DNA of 42,879 bases from the NCBI GenBank assembly GCA_028280305.1, contig JANQMC010000173.1, forward strand, positions 1-42,879, written 5' to 3'. The stretch comes from Pelagibius sp. (lineage in GTDB: Bacteria > Pseudomonadota > Alphaproteobacteria > Kiloniellales > Kiloniellaceae). How positions within the stretch are numbered: the stretch's first letter is position 1; every line of letters starts with the position of its first letter. Made by a program: the position numbers and the translations under genes. Positions 17,063-24,082 of the stretch are shown here, in pieces. The notes below the pieces were generated by a model. The model had not been told where the DNA came from. It did no database searches and saw only the letters and a list, made by a program, of their open reading frames with translations.

Positions 17063-17230
17063 CTAGGCGGCGATCCCTTCGCGCCAAGCGCTGGTCGACT
17101 TGCAAGACTGGCAGATGCGCTCGCCCGGCCAAGTGCTCACGAATTCGGTCCGGCACATGAGGCAGGGACGGCGCTTCTTCTCGTATGAGCGGTCGGACTT
17201 TGGCTTCGAATTTTTTGTAGAATTGCTCAT
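17063..17230 (-). CDS. 55-residue zinc-ribbon protein
   Basis: Found by reading the minus strand from the ATG at 17228-17230 to TAG at 17063-17065. The N-terminal half is basic and polar (MSNSTKNSKPKSDRSYEKKR). It is followed by CLMC (23-26) and CQSC (40-43), a CxxC-x13-CxxC zinc-ribbon arrangement with Trp34-Pro-Gly-Glu between. The precise cysteine spacing and basic tail argue for a real gene. Similar tiny zinc-ribbon proteins are widespread in alphaproteobacteria without known function; by fold it may bind nucleic acid or a protein partner. A perfect palindrome lies 32 bp upstream. No clear Shine-Dalgarno sequence was found. Confidence 0.75.
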   Translation of the reverse strand: MSNSTKNSKPKSDRSYEKKRRPCLMCRTEFVSTWPGERICQSCKSTSAWREGIAA

Positions 17231-17261
17231 GCGCGGGTTGATACCGTTACCCTGTTTCTAA

Positions 17262-17279
17262 TGCAACAAAAATGTTGCA
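17262..17279. promoter_or_regulatory. Palindrome upstream of zinc-ribbon gene
   Basis: TGCAACAAAAATGTTGCA has perfect 7-bp arms (17262-17268 and 17273-17279) around AAAA. It sits 32 bp upstream of the zinc-ribbon start codon, a typical operator position. No T-tract follows on either strand, so it is unlikely to be a terminator. Confidence 0.5.
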
Positions 17280-17493
17280 GTGCGGCGGCAGATTTGCGCA
17301 AGACTGACCTGCAGGTCCCGCATAGCCTGGATTTCTTGAATTAATCGTTTTGGCTAGATACTGCCGCCTTGGTTGATGTGACGGGAAGGGCCGGCATGTC
17401 GCTCATGCTTTCGGTGCCGAAGTGGGGCCGGAGCGCTCGTTGGCCGGGCTGCGAGACGGCGGGCCGGTGAGCTGGGAATTCTCGATATAGGAT

Positions 17494-17531
17494 AAAAAAC
17501 CTGCATCCCCAGGGGCCATAACCATGCAGGT
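17494..17531 (-). terminator. Orphan minus-strand intrinsic terminator
   Basis: Read on the minus strand, ACCTGCAT (17531-17524) pairs with ATGCAGGT (17506-17499) around a 17-nt loop that contains a CCCC/GGGG mini-stem. The last T of the stem and five more form a run of six T (17499-17494). No protein gene on that strand ends just upstream; the nearest is the small membrane protein at 17922-18128. It may mark the 3' end of an unannotated small RNA. Confidence 0.5.
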
Positions 17532-17578
17532 CCGAGAGCTGACTGTTTCAGGTTTGCAGCGGTTTGGCGCTGAGGCCG

Positions 17579-17601
17579 TAGTCTGATACTCTAATAGTCT
17601 G
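17579..17601. repeat. Direct repeat TAGTCTG x2
   Basis: TAGTCTG occurs at 17579-17585 and 17595-17601, 16 bp centre to centre, about 100 bp upstream of the 44-residue membrane protein gene. The spacing of about one and a half helical turns could suit a dimeric regulator. Confidence 0.35.
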
Positions 17602-17698
17602 CGGTGGTGCCGTGGGGGGTTCTTTTGGAGCCCCGGGTCTCGCAAAAAGGTTGCCGGGTCAAGGCAACTGCCAGCAGAAGGCAGAGGGGAGAGGCGTG

Positions 17699-17833
17699 AT
17701 GTATCGGTCTGTCATCGAAAGCGAACAAGAGGGAAGTGAACGCCGTCGGGTTTGGCGCTGGATCGAAGGGATCGTGGTCGCCGTCGTCGTTGTGGTCGGC
17801 GTGACCTATCTTTTCGGTCTGATCAACTTCTAG
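17699..17833 (+). CDS. 44-residue single-pass membrane protein
   Basis: The ATG at 17699 is preceded by a purine-rich ribosome site (GGGGAGAGG). The product has a charged N-terminus (SVIESEQEGSERRRVWRW) and one C-terminal transmembrane helix, IVVAVVVVVGVTYLFGL, ending INF. By the positive-inside rule the Arg-rich part should be cytoplasmic. The family is not recognised. The good ribosome site, clear helix and stop placement support translation. It is convergent with another tiny membrane protein gene, with a hairpin (GCGAGG/CCTCGC, 17854-17877) between them. Confidence 0.62.
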   Translation: MYRSVIESEQEGSERRRVWRWIEGIVVAVVVVVGVTYLFGLINF

Positions 17834-17921
17834 CCTGATCGGCCCCAAGCACTGCGAGGGGTTTTAGGCCGCCTCGCCAAATCGATTCCCTGCAATTTCC
17901 CAACTGTGCGAGAGGTCGGGT

Positions 17922-18128
17922 TTAAAGGGCGAGCGGACCGAGGATCTGAAGAGCCTGCTGCGACCACAGGGTCGTTTCCACCTGTACCACCGTCTCGGTC
18001 TGGCTGTAGCGCCAGGTGATCCCGCCGGCAAAAACCACCGCAACAGCCATCGCCAGGCGCAGGAGATCCCCTTTATCGAGTCCTTTTGTGCCCCTGCGCG
18101 TCGAACCGCTGAAAAGCCTGCGCCACAT
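17922..18128 (-). CDS. 68-residue single-pass membrane protein
   Basis: I start at the ATG at 18128 because GAGGAGG lies 7 nt upstream, one of the strongest ribosome sites in the window; the open frame continues upstream but without such a signal. The product has a basic cytoplasmic-type start (MWRRLFSGSTRRGTKGLDKGD), one hydrophobic helix (LLRLAMAVAVVFAGGITW) and a polar C-terminus with two Trp (TTLWSQQALQILG) predicted to be periplasmic. The family is not recognised. It lies 155 bp downstream of the ABC permease gene on the same strand and could be transcribed with it. Confidence 0.62.
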   Translation of the reverse strand: MWRRLFSGSTRRGTKGLDKGDLLRLAMAVAVVFAGGITWRYSQTETVVQVETTLWSQQALQILGPLAL

Positions 18129-18283
18129 CTTTGCGCCTCCTCTTGGTAAACAGATCATCCTGACTGGGTCGCGGAAAGCCAAGGCGCGGTTCACTCGTTG
18201 AGCAATTCCGTCTCCTGGCCCCCGGTGTTCAAGAGGAGTTACGATGAGATTCGGGAAAACGTTTCCCGGAGCGGCGAGAAAAT

Positions 18284-19084
18284 TCAGCGCCAGCGCAGGA
18301 GGCTTTTCTCCACCGCGCTGATCGCCGCGCCGAACAACAGCCCCAGAATGGAAAGGCAAACCACGCCGGCCAGCAACTGGTCGGTGGCCATGAGATGCCC
18401 GGCCTGCAATACGAAGGCGCCGAGGCCGTACTCGGCGCCGATCATCTCCGCAGCCACCACCAGGATCAGCGCGACGGAGGAGGAGATGCGAAAGCCCGCG
18501 ATGATCGTCGGCATGGCGCCCGGCAGCACCACCTTGCGGACGATATCCCGCGGCGGCAGGTCGAAGGACTGGGCCATGCGGATCAGGTTACGGGCGACTC
18601 CGTCGATCCCGCTGTAACAGTTGATGGCGGTGGGAAAAAAAACGCCGAGGGCGATCGTCGCCAGCTTCGACGGCTCCCCGATCCCGAACCAGAGAATGAA
18701 GAGCGGCAGCAGCGCGATTTTGGGGACCGGGAAGATCGCCGAGACCAGCGGCAGGCCGATGGAGCGGGCCAGGGTGAAGAGCCCCATGGCGGTGCCCAGC
18801 GCCAGACCGGCGAAGGTTCCCAGCGCCCAGCCGCCGAGGATACGGCCCAACGAGGCGGTAACGTGGCGCCAGAGCTCGCCGCTCGCGGCGACGGCATAGA
18901 GCGCCTCGCCAATGTTCATCGGGCTGGGCAGGAAAAGCGGATTGATCCAGCCCAGGCTGCTGCCGCCCTGCCAGACCGCGATCAGGGCGGCGAAGACGAC
19001 GATGGCCGGACCACGCCGTTGACCCGGTGCGAAGCCGCCGCCGCGAAAGCGGATAGCGCCGCCTCTTTGTCCCGTCTCAGACAT
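18284..19084 (-). CDS. ABC transporter permease, SsuC/TauC type
   Basis: Inner-membrane channel subunit of an importer for sulfonate, taurine, nitrate, pyrimidine-precursor or similar small organics. At 266 residues with six predicted helices it fits the family. The membrane domain begins LFLPSPMNIGEAL, a hallmark of the SsuC group (the LPSP motif). The coupling loop is MAQSFDLPPRDIVRKVVLPG. The start overlaps the ATPase stop by 8 bp, so the two are co-translated. A run of eight T in the coding strand (18635-18642 on the plus strand) encodes part of GVFFPT and is a possible slippage point. Substrate cannot be read from the permease. Confidence 0.93.
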   Translation of the reverse strand: MSETGQRGGAIRFRGGGFAPGQRRGPAIVVFAALIAVWQGGSSLGWINPLFLPSPMNIGEALYAVAASGELWRHVTASLGRILGGWALGTFAGLALGTAMGLFTLARSIGLPLVSAIFPVPKIALLPLFILWFGIGEPSKLATIALGVFFPTAINCYSGIDGVARNLIRMAQSFDLPPRDIVRKVVLPGAMPTIIAGFRISSSVALILVVAAEMIGAEYGLGAFVLQAGHLMATDQLLAGVVCLSILGLLFGAAISAVEKSLLRWR

Positions 19085-19850
19085 CGGCCACCTCCCGCTC
19101 CGCTGTGCGGGCTTCGTCCTTGATCAGGCCCCAAAGGTGGTCGTGCAACCGGGCCAGTTCGGCCAGGGCTGCGCTGCTGCCGCGTTCGGACTGAGGAATG
19201 GTGAGCGGCACGATCTCGCGCAAGCGCCCTGGGCGGCGGGAAAGGACGGCGACCTTGTCCGCCAGGCGCAGCGCCTCGTTCAGGTTGTGGGTGACGTAGA
19301 CCGCCGTGGTGCGCTCGCGGACCCAGAGGTCGAGGAAATCCTCCATCAGGAGATCGCGAGTCTGGGCGTCCAGCGCAGAAAGCGGTTCGTCCATCAACAG
19401 AACCGCGGGCATCACCGCCAGGGCGCGGGCAATGCCGACGCGCTGGCGCATGCCGCCGGAGAGCTGGCCGGGGAAGGCGGTGGCAAAGTCGCTCAGGCCC
19501 GTGCTTTGCAGCACCTTTGCAATGCGCTCTCTTCGTTCATTGGCGGAAAGCGGGTGATGCTCCAGGGCGAGGGAGACGTTGTCCGCCACGCTGCGCCAGG
19601 GCAGCAGGGCGAAGTCCTGGAACACATAGGTGAGGGGGTTGAGGCAACTCGCCGGCACCGCGCCCTCTGCGACCACTCTGCCGGCGCTGGGCTGCAGCAG
19701 GCCGCCGAGGATACCGAGCAGAGTCGACTTGCCACAGCCCGAGGGGCCGATGAGGGCGAGGGTCTCGCCTTCCTCGACGGTCAGCGAAATGTCTTCCAGC
19801 ACCGTCAGCGCATCGTAGCGATGGCTGATCCCTTCGAGACGCAGTTCCAT
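19077..19850 (-). CDS. ABC transporter ATP-binding protein, SsuB/TauB type
   Basis: Cytoplasmic ATPase that powers the adjacent importer. The 257-residue sequence has Walker A GPSGCGKST (35-43), Q-loop FQDFALLPW (78-86), signature LSGGMRQR (130-137), Walker B VLLMDEP (150-156) and the switch His in YVTHNL. FQDFALLPWRSVADN is characteristic of the nitrate/sulfonate/taurine ATPase group. It lies between the substrate-binding protein gene (21 bp upstream) and the permease, in the order binding protein, ATPase, permease. Confidence 0.95.
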   Translation of the reverse strand: MELRLEGISHRYDALTVLEDISLTVEEGETLALIGPSGCGKSTLLGILGGLLQPSAGRVVAEGAVPASCLNPLTYVFQDFALLPWRSVADNVSLALEHHPLSANERRERIAKVLQSTGLSDFATAFPGQLSGGMRQRVGIARALAVMPAVLLMDEPLSALDAQTRDLLMEDFLDLWVRERTTAVYVTHNLNEALRLADKVAVLSRRPGRLREIVPLTIPQSERGSSAALAELARLHDHLWGLIKDEARTAEREVADV

Positions 19851-19871
19851 GGTCGCGGCCCGCGGCGGCGC

Positions 19872-20915
19872 CTAGTTCGTCGGAACGTCCAGGTGTCCCT
19901 CGATGAAGCTGAGGTCAACGAAGCCTGCCGGATCGACGTCTTTGGCGACGAGGCCTTGGGCCTGCATCCAGGCCACCTGATCATGGATCGACTGAACCTT
20001 CAGGCGGCCCTGAGGATCGATGAAAGGCGCGCCGGCCTTGATCGAGGCGGGTTTGGCCTTGGTATACTTCTCGATGATGGGAATCAGCGCCTCGGCTTTT
20101 TCCCCGAAAACGCGATTGCCTGCGGCATCGGTCTGCATGAAAGCTTCGGCGTAATCGGCTGCGGCACGCTGATAGGCGCGCACGAAGCGCTCCACCACAT
20201 CGCGGCGTTCTTCAACGTTTCGGGTCGACGTAAAGAGCCCGCCCAACTGATAAGGCGTGTACTGCTGCACCCAGCCGATGATCCGGGCGGAGCCGTCGCG
20301 TTCCAGCTTCGTTGCGATATGGGCCGGCAGGATGATCGAGTCGACCTGGCCGGATTTGATCGCGCCGATCATGTTCGGCACCTTCTCCAGCGACTTAAGC
20401 TGAATCTCATCCAGGTCGATGCCCAGCTTCTCCGCCAGCATGCCGATCATCAAGTGGAAGGAGGAACCTTTCTGCGTCATGCCGAGGGATTTGCCGGGGA
20501 ACTTCTCCGGGCTGTCGAAACCGGCGTCATAGGCCTGGTTGGAGGCGATGTAGGCAGAGAAGTTGTAACCCGGCTCCTCCCGGCTCTGGGCGCCGATGAC
20601 CTTGAGGGCGCCCTTGCCGGCCAGATTGTAGAAACCGCCGGTGAAGGCGGTAACGCCGAAGTCGGCATCGCCGGAGGCAATGGAGACGGCGACCGGCTGT
20701 GCGGCACGGAAGAACTTGAACTCGACCTCCAGGCCTTCGTCGGCGTAGTAGCCCCTGTCCTGAGCGATAAAGAGTGGCGAGGAAGAGACGAAGGTGAGGG
20801 CGGAGATGGTGATCTTCTCCGCCGCCTGGACGGGCAGGGCCGTGGCCCAGAGGCCCAAAGAGAGACCGAGAGTCAGTAAGGTGGCTGAGAGGCAGCGGCG
20901 CCGAGACTTTTGCAT
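19872..20915 (-). CDS. ABC transporter substrate-binding protein, NMT1/SsuA-like
   Basis: Periplasmic binding protein of the importer encoded downstream. The 347-residue precursor has a signal peptide (about 1-31, ending VQA-A). The mature start is KITISALTFVSSSPLFIAQD, followed by RGYYADEGLEVEF, the typical start of the SsuA/ThiY/NMT1 fold. GDADFGV is the usual substrate-pocket loop. The ATG at 20915 has GGGGAGG about 10 nt upstream. No neighbouring catabolic gene reveals the ligand; sulfonates, nitrate, pyrimidines and aromatic acids are all used by relatives. Confidence 0.92.
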   Translation of the reverse strand: MQKSRRRCLSATLLTLGLSLGLWATALPVQAAEKITISALTFVSSSPLFIAQDRGYYADEGLEVEFKFFRAAQPVAVSIASGDADFGVTAFTGGFYNLAGKGALKVIGAQSREEPGYNFSAYIASNQAYDAGFDSPEKFPGKSLGMTQKGSSFHLMIGMLAEKLGIDLDEIQLKSLEKVPNMIGAIKSGQVDSIILPAHIATKLERDGSARIIGWVQQYTPYQLGGLFTSTRNVEERRDVVERFVRAYQRAAADYAEAFMQTDAAGNRVFGEKAEALIPIIEKYTKAKPASIKAGAPFIDPQGRLKVQSIHDQVAWMQAQGLVAKDVDPAGFVDLSFIEGHLDVPTN

Positions 20916-20977
20916 AGTCGAAATTCCTCCCCGGAAGCGCAGAGTCTTTGTTTTTTTGGGAATCGTGTTCGGCGGGC

Positions 20978-21006
20978 ACGCTATCCGGCAGTCGCTGGAG
21001 CGTCAA
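20978..21006 (-). promoter_or_regulatory. Probable sigma-70 promoter of the ABC importer operon
   Basis: On the minus strand TTGACG (21006-21001), a 17-bp spacer, and TAGCGT (20983-20978) lie about 60 bp upstream of the binding-protein start codon. The -35 and spacing are near ideal and the -10 is weak, as often in GC-rich alphaproteobacteria. Confidence 0.55.
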
Positions 21007-21053
21007 TGGTCGGGCCACGAGGGTTAGCGGTTTCTGGGCGCCACCGTTTCGTC

Positions 21054-21527
21054 TCAGGTATCTGTGATCGAGAGCGGCAGCACGTTGGTGTATTTCACCT
21101 GTTTCAGGGCGAAGCTGGATTCGATGGCGGCGACATTGCCGACCCGCGTCAGTTTGGTTTTGAGGAAACGCTCGTAAGCCGCCAGATCGGCCACCACGAC
21201 CCGCAACAGGTAGTCCTGAGTGCCGGTCATCAAATAGCACTCCAGCACCTCAGGATAGGCGCTGACCTCTGCCTCGAAGCGGTCCAGGTCCTCTTCCTGC
21301 TGGCGCTCCAGCTTGATCGAGATGAAGACCGAGACCGGCAGGCCCACGCTGCGCTGGTCGACCAGCGCCACATAGCGGTCGATGATGCCGGCTTCCTCCA
21401 GCAGCCGTACGCGGCGCAGGCAGGGTGAAGGCGAGAGGCCAACCCGATCGGCCAGCTCGACGTTGCTAAGGCGGCCGTCGGCCTGAAGCGCCGCCAGAAT
21501 CTTCCGGTCAATCCCATCAAGCTCCAT
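21054..21527 (-). CDS. Lrp/AsnC-family transcriptional regulator
   Basis: Amino-acid-responsive regulator. The 157-residue protein shows the AsnC helix-turn-helix at residues 4-52 (LDGIDRKILAALQADGR, then SNVELADRVGLSPSPCLRRV) and the C-terminal RAM domain (from about 66, with EVLECYLMTGTQDYLLRV). It is divergent from the E1-like enzyme gene with 155 bp between. This geometry matches mdeR/mdeB of Pseudomonas putida, where the Lrp-type MdeR controls methionine-derived 2-oxobutyrate metabolism. Control of the divergent enzyme gene is inference. TTGGCA/TGCCAA motifs in the shared region could be its sites. Confidence 0.94.
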   Translation of the reverse strand: MELDGIDRKILAALQADGRLSNVELADRVGLSPSPCLRRVRLLEEAGIIDRYVALVDQRSVGLPVSVFISIKLERQQEEDLDRFEAEVSAYPEVLECYLMTGTQDYLLRVVVADLAAYERFLKTKLTRVGNVAAIESSFALKQVKYTNVLPLSITDT

Positions 21528-21529
21528 GC

Positions 21530-21616
21530 TTGGCAGGTTATGCTGCTCAGAAGTGATTTTCTATCGCTATGTGCCAATATTGAGAAAATTCCTGGTGTCT
21601 TTGGCATGTCCTGCCA
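21530..21616. promoter_or_regulatory. Repeated TTGGCA/TGCCAA motifs between lrp-like and E1-like genes
   Basis: TTGGCA occurs at 21530-21535, its complement TGCCAA at 21572-21577, and a dyad TGGCA-TGTCC-TGCCA at 21602-21616. Three related sites in one divergent control region suggest binding of the adjacent Lrp-type regulator, whose octamers wrap several sites. Confidence 0.4.
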
Positions 21617-21682
21617 GGGCTGATTGGCGTAATCTGCGGCCCTGGCGCCGCATCCTTTCAGCAGAGAGTTCCGATAGAAGCG

Positions 21683-24076
21683 ATGATCGAGACCCAAGAC
21701 CTGAAAATGCTGGAGGCGCTGGAGAAGAAAATTCTCTGGCTGTCGTCCTGGATGATCCACAACGCCAACCATCTGCGCCCCAAGGTCGATGGGGTAAAGG
21801 TCGGCGGGCATCAGGCCTCCAGCGCCTCTCTCGCGACCCTGATGACGGCGCTCTATTTCCACGTGCTGAGGCCCGACGACCGGGTCGCGGTGAAGCCCCA
21901 TGCCAGCCCGGTTTTTCATGCCATCCAATACCTCTTCGGCAATCAGAGCCGGGAGAAGCTGGAGAACTTCCGCGGCTTCGGCGGCGCGCAGTCCTATCCC
22001 TCGCGCACCAAAGATGTGGACGACGTGGACTTCTCCACTGGCTCCGTCGGCCTGGGCGTCGCGATCACGTCCTTCGCCAGTCTGGTGCAGGACTATGTCC
22101 GCCTGAAGGGCTGGTCGCAGACGGAGCCCGAGGGCCGCATGATTGCCCTGGTCGGCGATGCGGAGCTTGATGAGGGCAACATCTACGAGGCCCTGATGGA
22201 GGGCTGGAAACACGATCTCCGCAATACCTGGTGGGTCATCGACTACAACCGCCAGAGCCTGGATGCGGTGGCGCGGGAAGGACTCTACGGCCAGTTCGAC
22301 AAGCTGTTCAGCTCGATGGGCTGGGAGGTGGTGACCATTAAGTACGGTCACCTGCTGCAAGCCGCTTTCAAGGAACCGGGCGGTGAGGCGATCCGCGATT
22401 GGATCGACAATTGTCCCAATCAGCTTTATTCGGCACTGACCTTTCAGGGCGGGGCCGCTTGGCGCAAGCGGTTGCTCGACGATCTCGGCGATCAGGGTCC
22501 TGTGACGGCCCTGATCGAGGCGCGCAGCGACGATGAACTGGCGCGCCTGATGACCAACCTGGGCGGCCATGACCTGCCGGCGATCCTGGAGGCCTTTGCC
22601 GCCATCGACCACGACCGCCCGGTCTGCTTCATCGCCTACACGGTGAAGGGTTACGGCCTGCCGTTGGCTGGCCATAAGGACAACCATGCCGGCCTGATGA
22701 CACCGGATCAGATGGAAACCTACCGCGCCGGACTGGGCATCCGCCCCGGGTACGAGTGGGAACCTTTTGAAGCGATGGAAGCGCCGCCGGCCGAGATCGA
22801 GCGTTTTCTGAAAGCCGCGCCCTTTAACAGTAGAGGCCGCCGCCGCTATGAGGCGGCGCGGGTGCCGCTGCCCACCGCACTGCCGACACCCTCGGGTGAA
22901 GTGATGTCGACGCAGGAGGGCTTCGGCAAGATCCTGAACGAAGTGGCGCGGGAAGACTCGCCCCTTGCCCAGCGCATCGTCACCACTTCACCGGACGTGA
23001 CGGTGTCGACCAATCTGGGCGCCTGGGTGAACCGCCGCGGCCTCTTCAGCCGGACTCCGCTGGGCGACACCTTCCGCGAGGAGAAGGTGCCCTCGGCGCA
23101 GAAATGGATCATGGGTCCGAAGGGCCAGCACATGGAACTGGGTATCGCCGAGATGAACCTCTTCCTGTTGCTCTCCGCCCTGGGCTTGTCCCATCAGTTG
23201 TTCGGCGAGCGCCTGCTGCCCATTGGCACGCTTTATGATCCCTTCATCCAGCGCGGTCTCGATGCGCTGAACTATGCCTGTTACCAGGACGCGCGCTTCA
23301 TGCTGGTGGCGACGCCCTCGGGCGTCACGCTGGCGCCGGAGGGTGGCGCACATCAGTCCGTTTCCACGCCGCTGATCGGCCTGGCGCAGGACGGCCTGGC
23401 GTCTTTCGAGCCGGCCTTCGTCGATGAGCTCTCCACCATCATGGCCTGGTCCTTCGATTATATGCAGCGCGACGGCGAGGGCGCGCCCGCCGGTCCCTGG
23501 CTGCGCGACGAGAAGGGTGGTTCGGTCTATCTGCGCCTTTCGACCCGGCCGCTGGAACAGCCGAAACGTGCCATGACAGAAACCCTGGCCGAGGAGATCA
23601 TCAAAGGCGCCTATTGGCTGCGCGCGCCGGGGCCGAACTGCCAAGTGGTCATCGCCTATCAGGGTGTGGTGGCGGCGGAAGCCGTCGCCGCTGCCGGCCT
23701 GATCGCCGAAGACCGCCGCGATGTGGGTGTGCTGGCCGTGACCTCCGCCGACCGCCTCTCCGCCGGTTGGCATGCGGCGGAGCGGGCGCGCCAGGAAGGC
23801 CGGCGCCAGGCCCGCTCGCACATCGAGGAACTGCTGGCGCCCATCGACCGCGACGCCGGTCTGGTCACGCTCCTCGACGGGCACCCGACGACACTGTCCT
23901 GGCTCGGTGGCGTGCAGGGTCACCGGGTGCAGGCCCTGGGTGTCGAACACTTCGGCCAGACCGGTACCGTTCAGGATCTCTACGGCCACCACCGGATCGA
24001 CACCGATGCCGTTGTCGCCGCCGCAAACGCCGCAACCGCCGGCCGCCCGATTCGCTATCTCAGGGCCGTGCCCTGA
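21683..24076 (+). CDS. Thiamine-diphosphate 2-oxoacid dehydrogenase E1, AceE/MdeB-like
   Basis: Single-chain E1 that decarboxylates a 2-oxoacid and transfers the acyl group to a lipoyl E2. At 797 residues it is shorter than E. coli AceE (about 887). Visible parts are KPHASPVFHAIQYLFGN near residue 72, the ThDP/Mg motif GDAELDEGNIYEALM (about 158) with the downstream Asn in YNRQSLD, and the transketolase pyrimidine domain around EMNLFLLLSALGLS (about 492). The sequence lacks obvious E2 or lipoyl parts and no E2/E3 genes are adjacent. MdeB of P. putida, a 2-oxobutyrate E1 next to an Lrp regulator, is the closest arrangement I know; plain pyruvate specificity is equally possible. Confidence 0.9.
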   Translation: MIETQDLKMLEALEKKILWLSSWMIHNANHLRPKVDGVKVGGHQASSASLATLMTALYFHVLRPDDRVAVKPHASPVFHAIQYLFGNQSREKLENFRGFGGAQSYPSRTKDVDDVDFSTGSVGLGVAITSFASLVQDYVRLKGWSQTEPEGRMIALVGDAELDEGNIYEALMEGWKHDLRNTWWVIDYNRQSLDAVAREGLYGQFDKLFSSMGWEVVTIKYGHLLQAAFKEPGGEAIRDWIDNCPNQLYSALTFQGGAAWRKRLLDDLGDQGPVTALIEARSDDELARLMTNLGGHDLPAILEAFAAIDHDRPVCFIAYTVKGYGLPLAGHKDNHAGLMTPDQMETYRAGLGIRPGYEWEPFEAMEAPPAEIERFLKAAPFNSRGRRRYEAARVPLPTALPTPSGEVMSTQEGFGKILNEVAREDSPLAQRIVTTSPDVTVSTNLGAWVNRRGLFSRTPLGDTFREEKVPSAQKWIMGPKGQHMELGIAEMNLFLLLSALGLSHQLFGERLLPIGTLYDPFIQRGLDALNYACYQDARFMLVATPSGVTLAPEGGAHQSVSTPLIGLAQDGLASFEPAFVDELSTIMAWSFDYMQRDGEGAPAGPWLRDEKGGSVYLRLSTRPLEQPKRAMTETLAEEIIKGAYWLRAPGPNCQVVIAYQGVVAAEAVAAAGLIAEDRRDVGVLAVTSADRLSAGWHAAERARQEGRRQARSHIEELLAPIDRDAGLVTLLDGHPTTLSWLGGVQGHRVQALGVEHFGQTGTVQDLYGHHRIDTDAVVAAANAATAGRPIRYLRAVP

Positions 24077-24082
24077 AGACGC

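Larger units (their letters stand above)
17231..17698. other. 468-bp interval without a convincing protein gene
   Basis: Between the zinc-ribbon gene and the 44-residue membrane protein no open frame shows family motifs or a good ribosome site. It does contain a palindrome at 17262-17279, a minus-strand terminator-like hairpin at 17494-17531 and a direct repeat at 17579-17601. A possible plus-strand promoter is TTGGCG (17564-17569), a 17-bp spacer and TACTCT (17587-17592). A small RNA could lie here. Confidence 0.5.

Noticed and set aside
17403..17645. 80-codon minus-strand open frame
   Set aside because: It spans the hairpin and T-tract, has no ribosome site and no plausible protein character.
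17854..17877. Hairpin GCGAGG/CCTCGC as bidirectional terminator
   Set aside because: Six-bp stem with a 12-nt loop but no T-run on either side; kept only as context.
19137..20879. 580-codon plus-strand open frame opposite the ABC ATPase and binding protein
   Set aside because: Antisense to two genes with intact catalytic or fold motifs; no family similarity.
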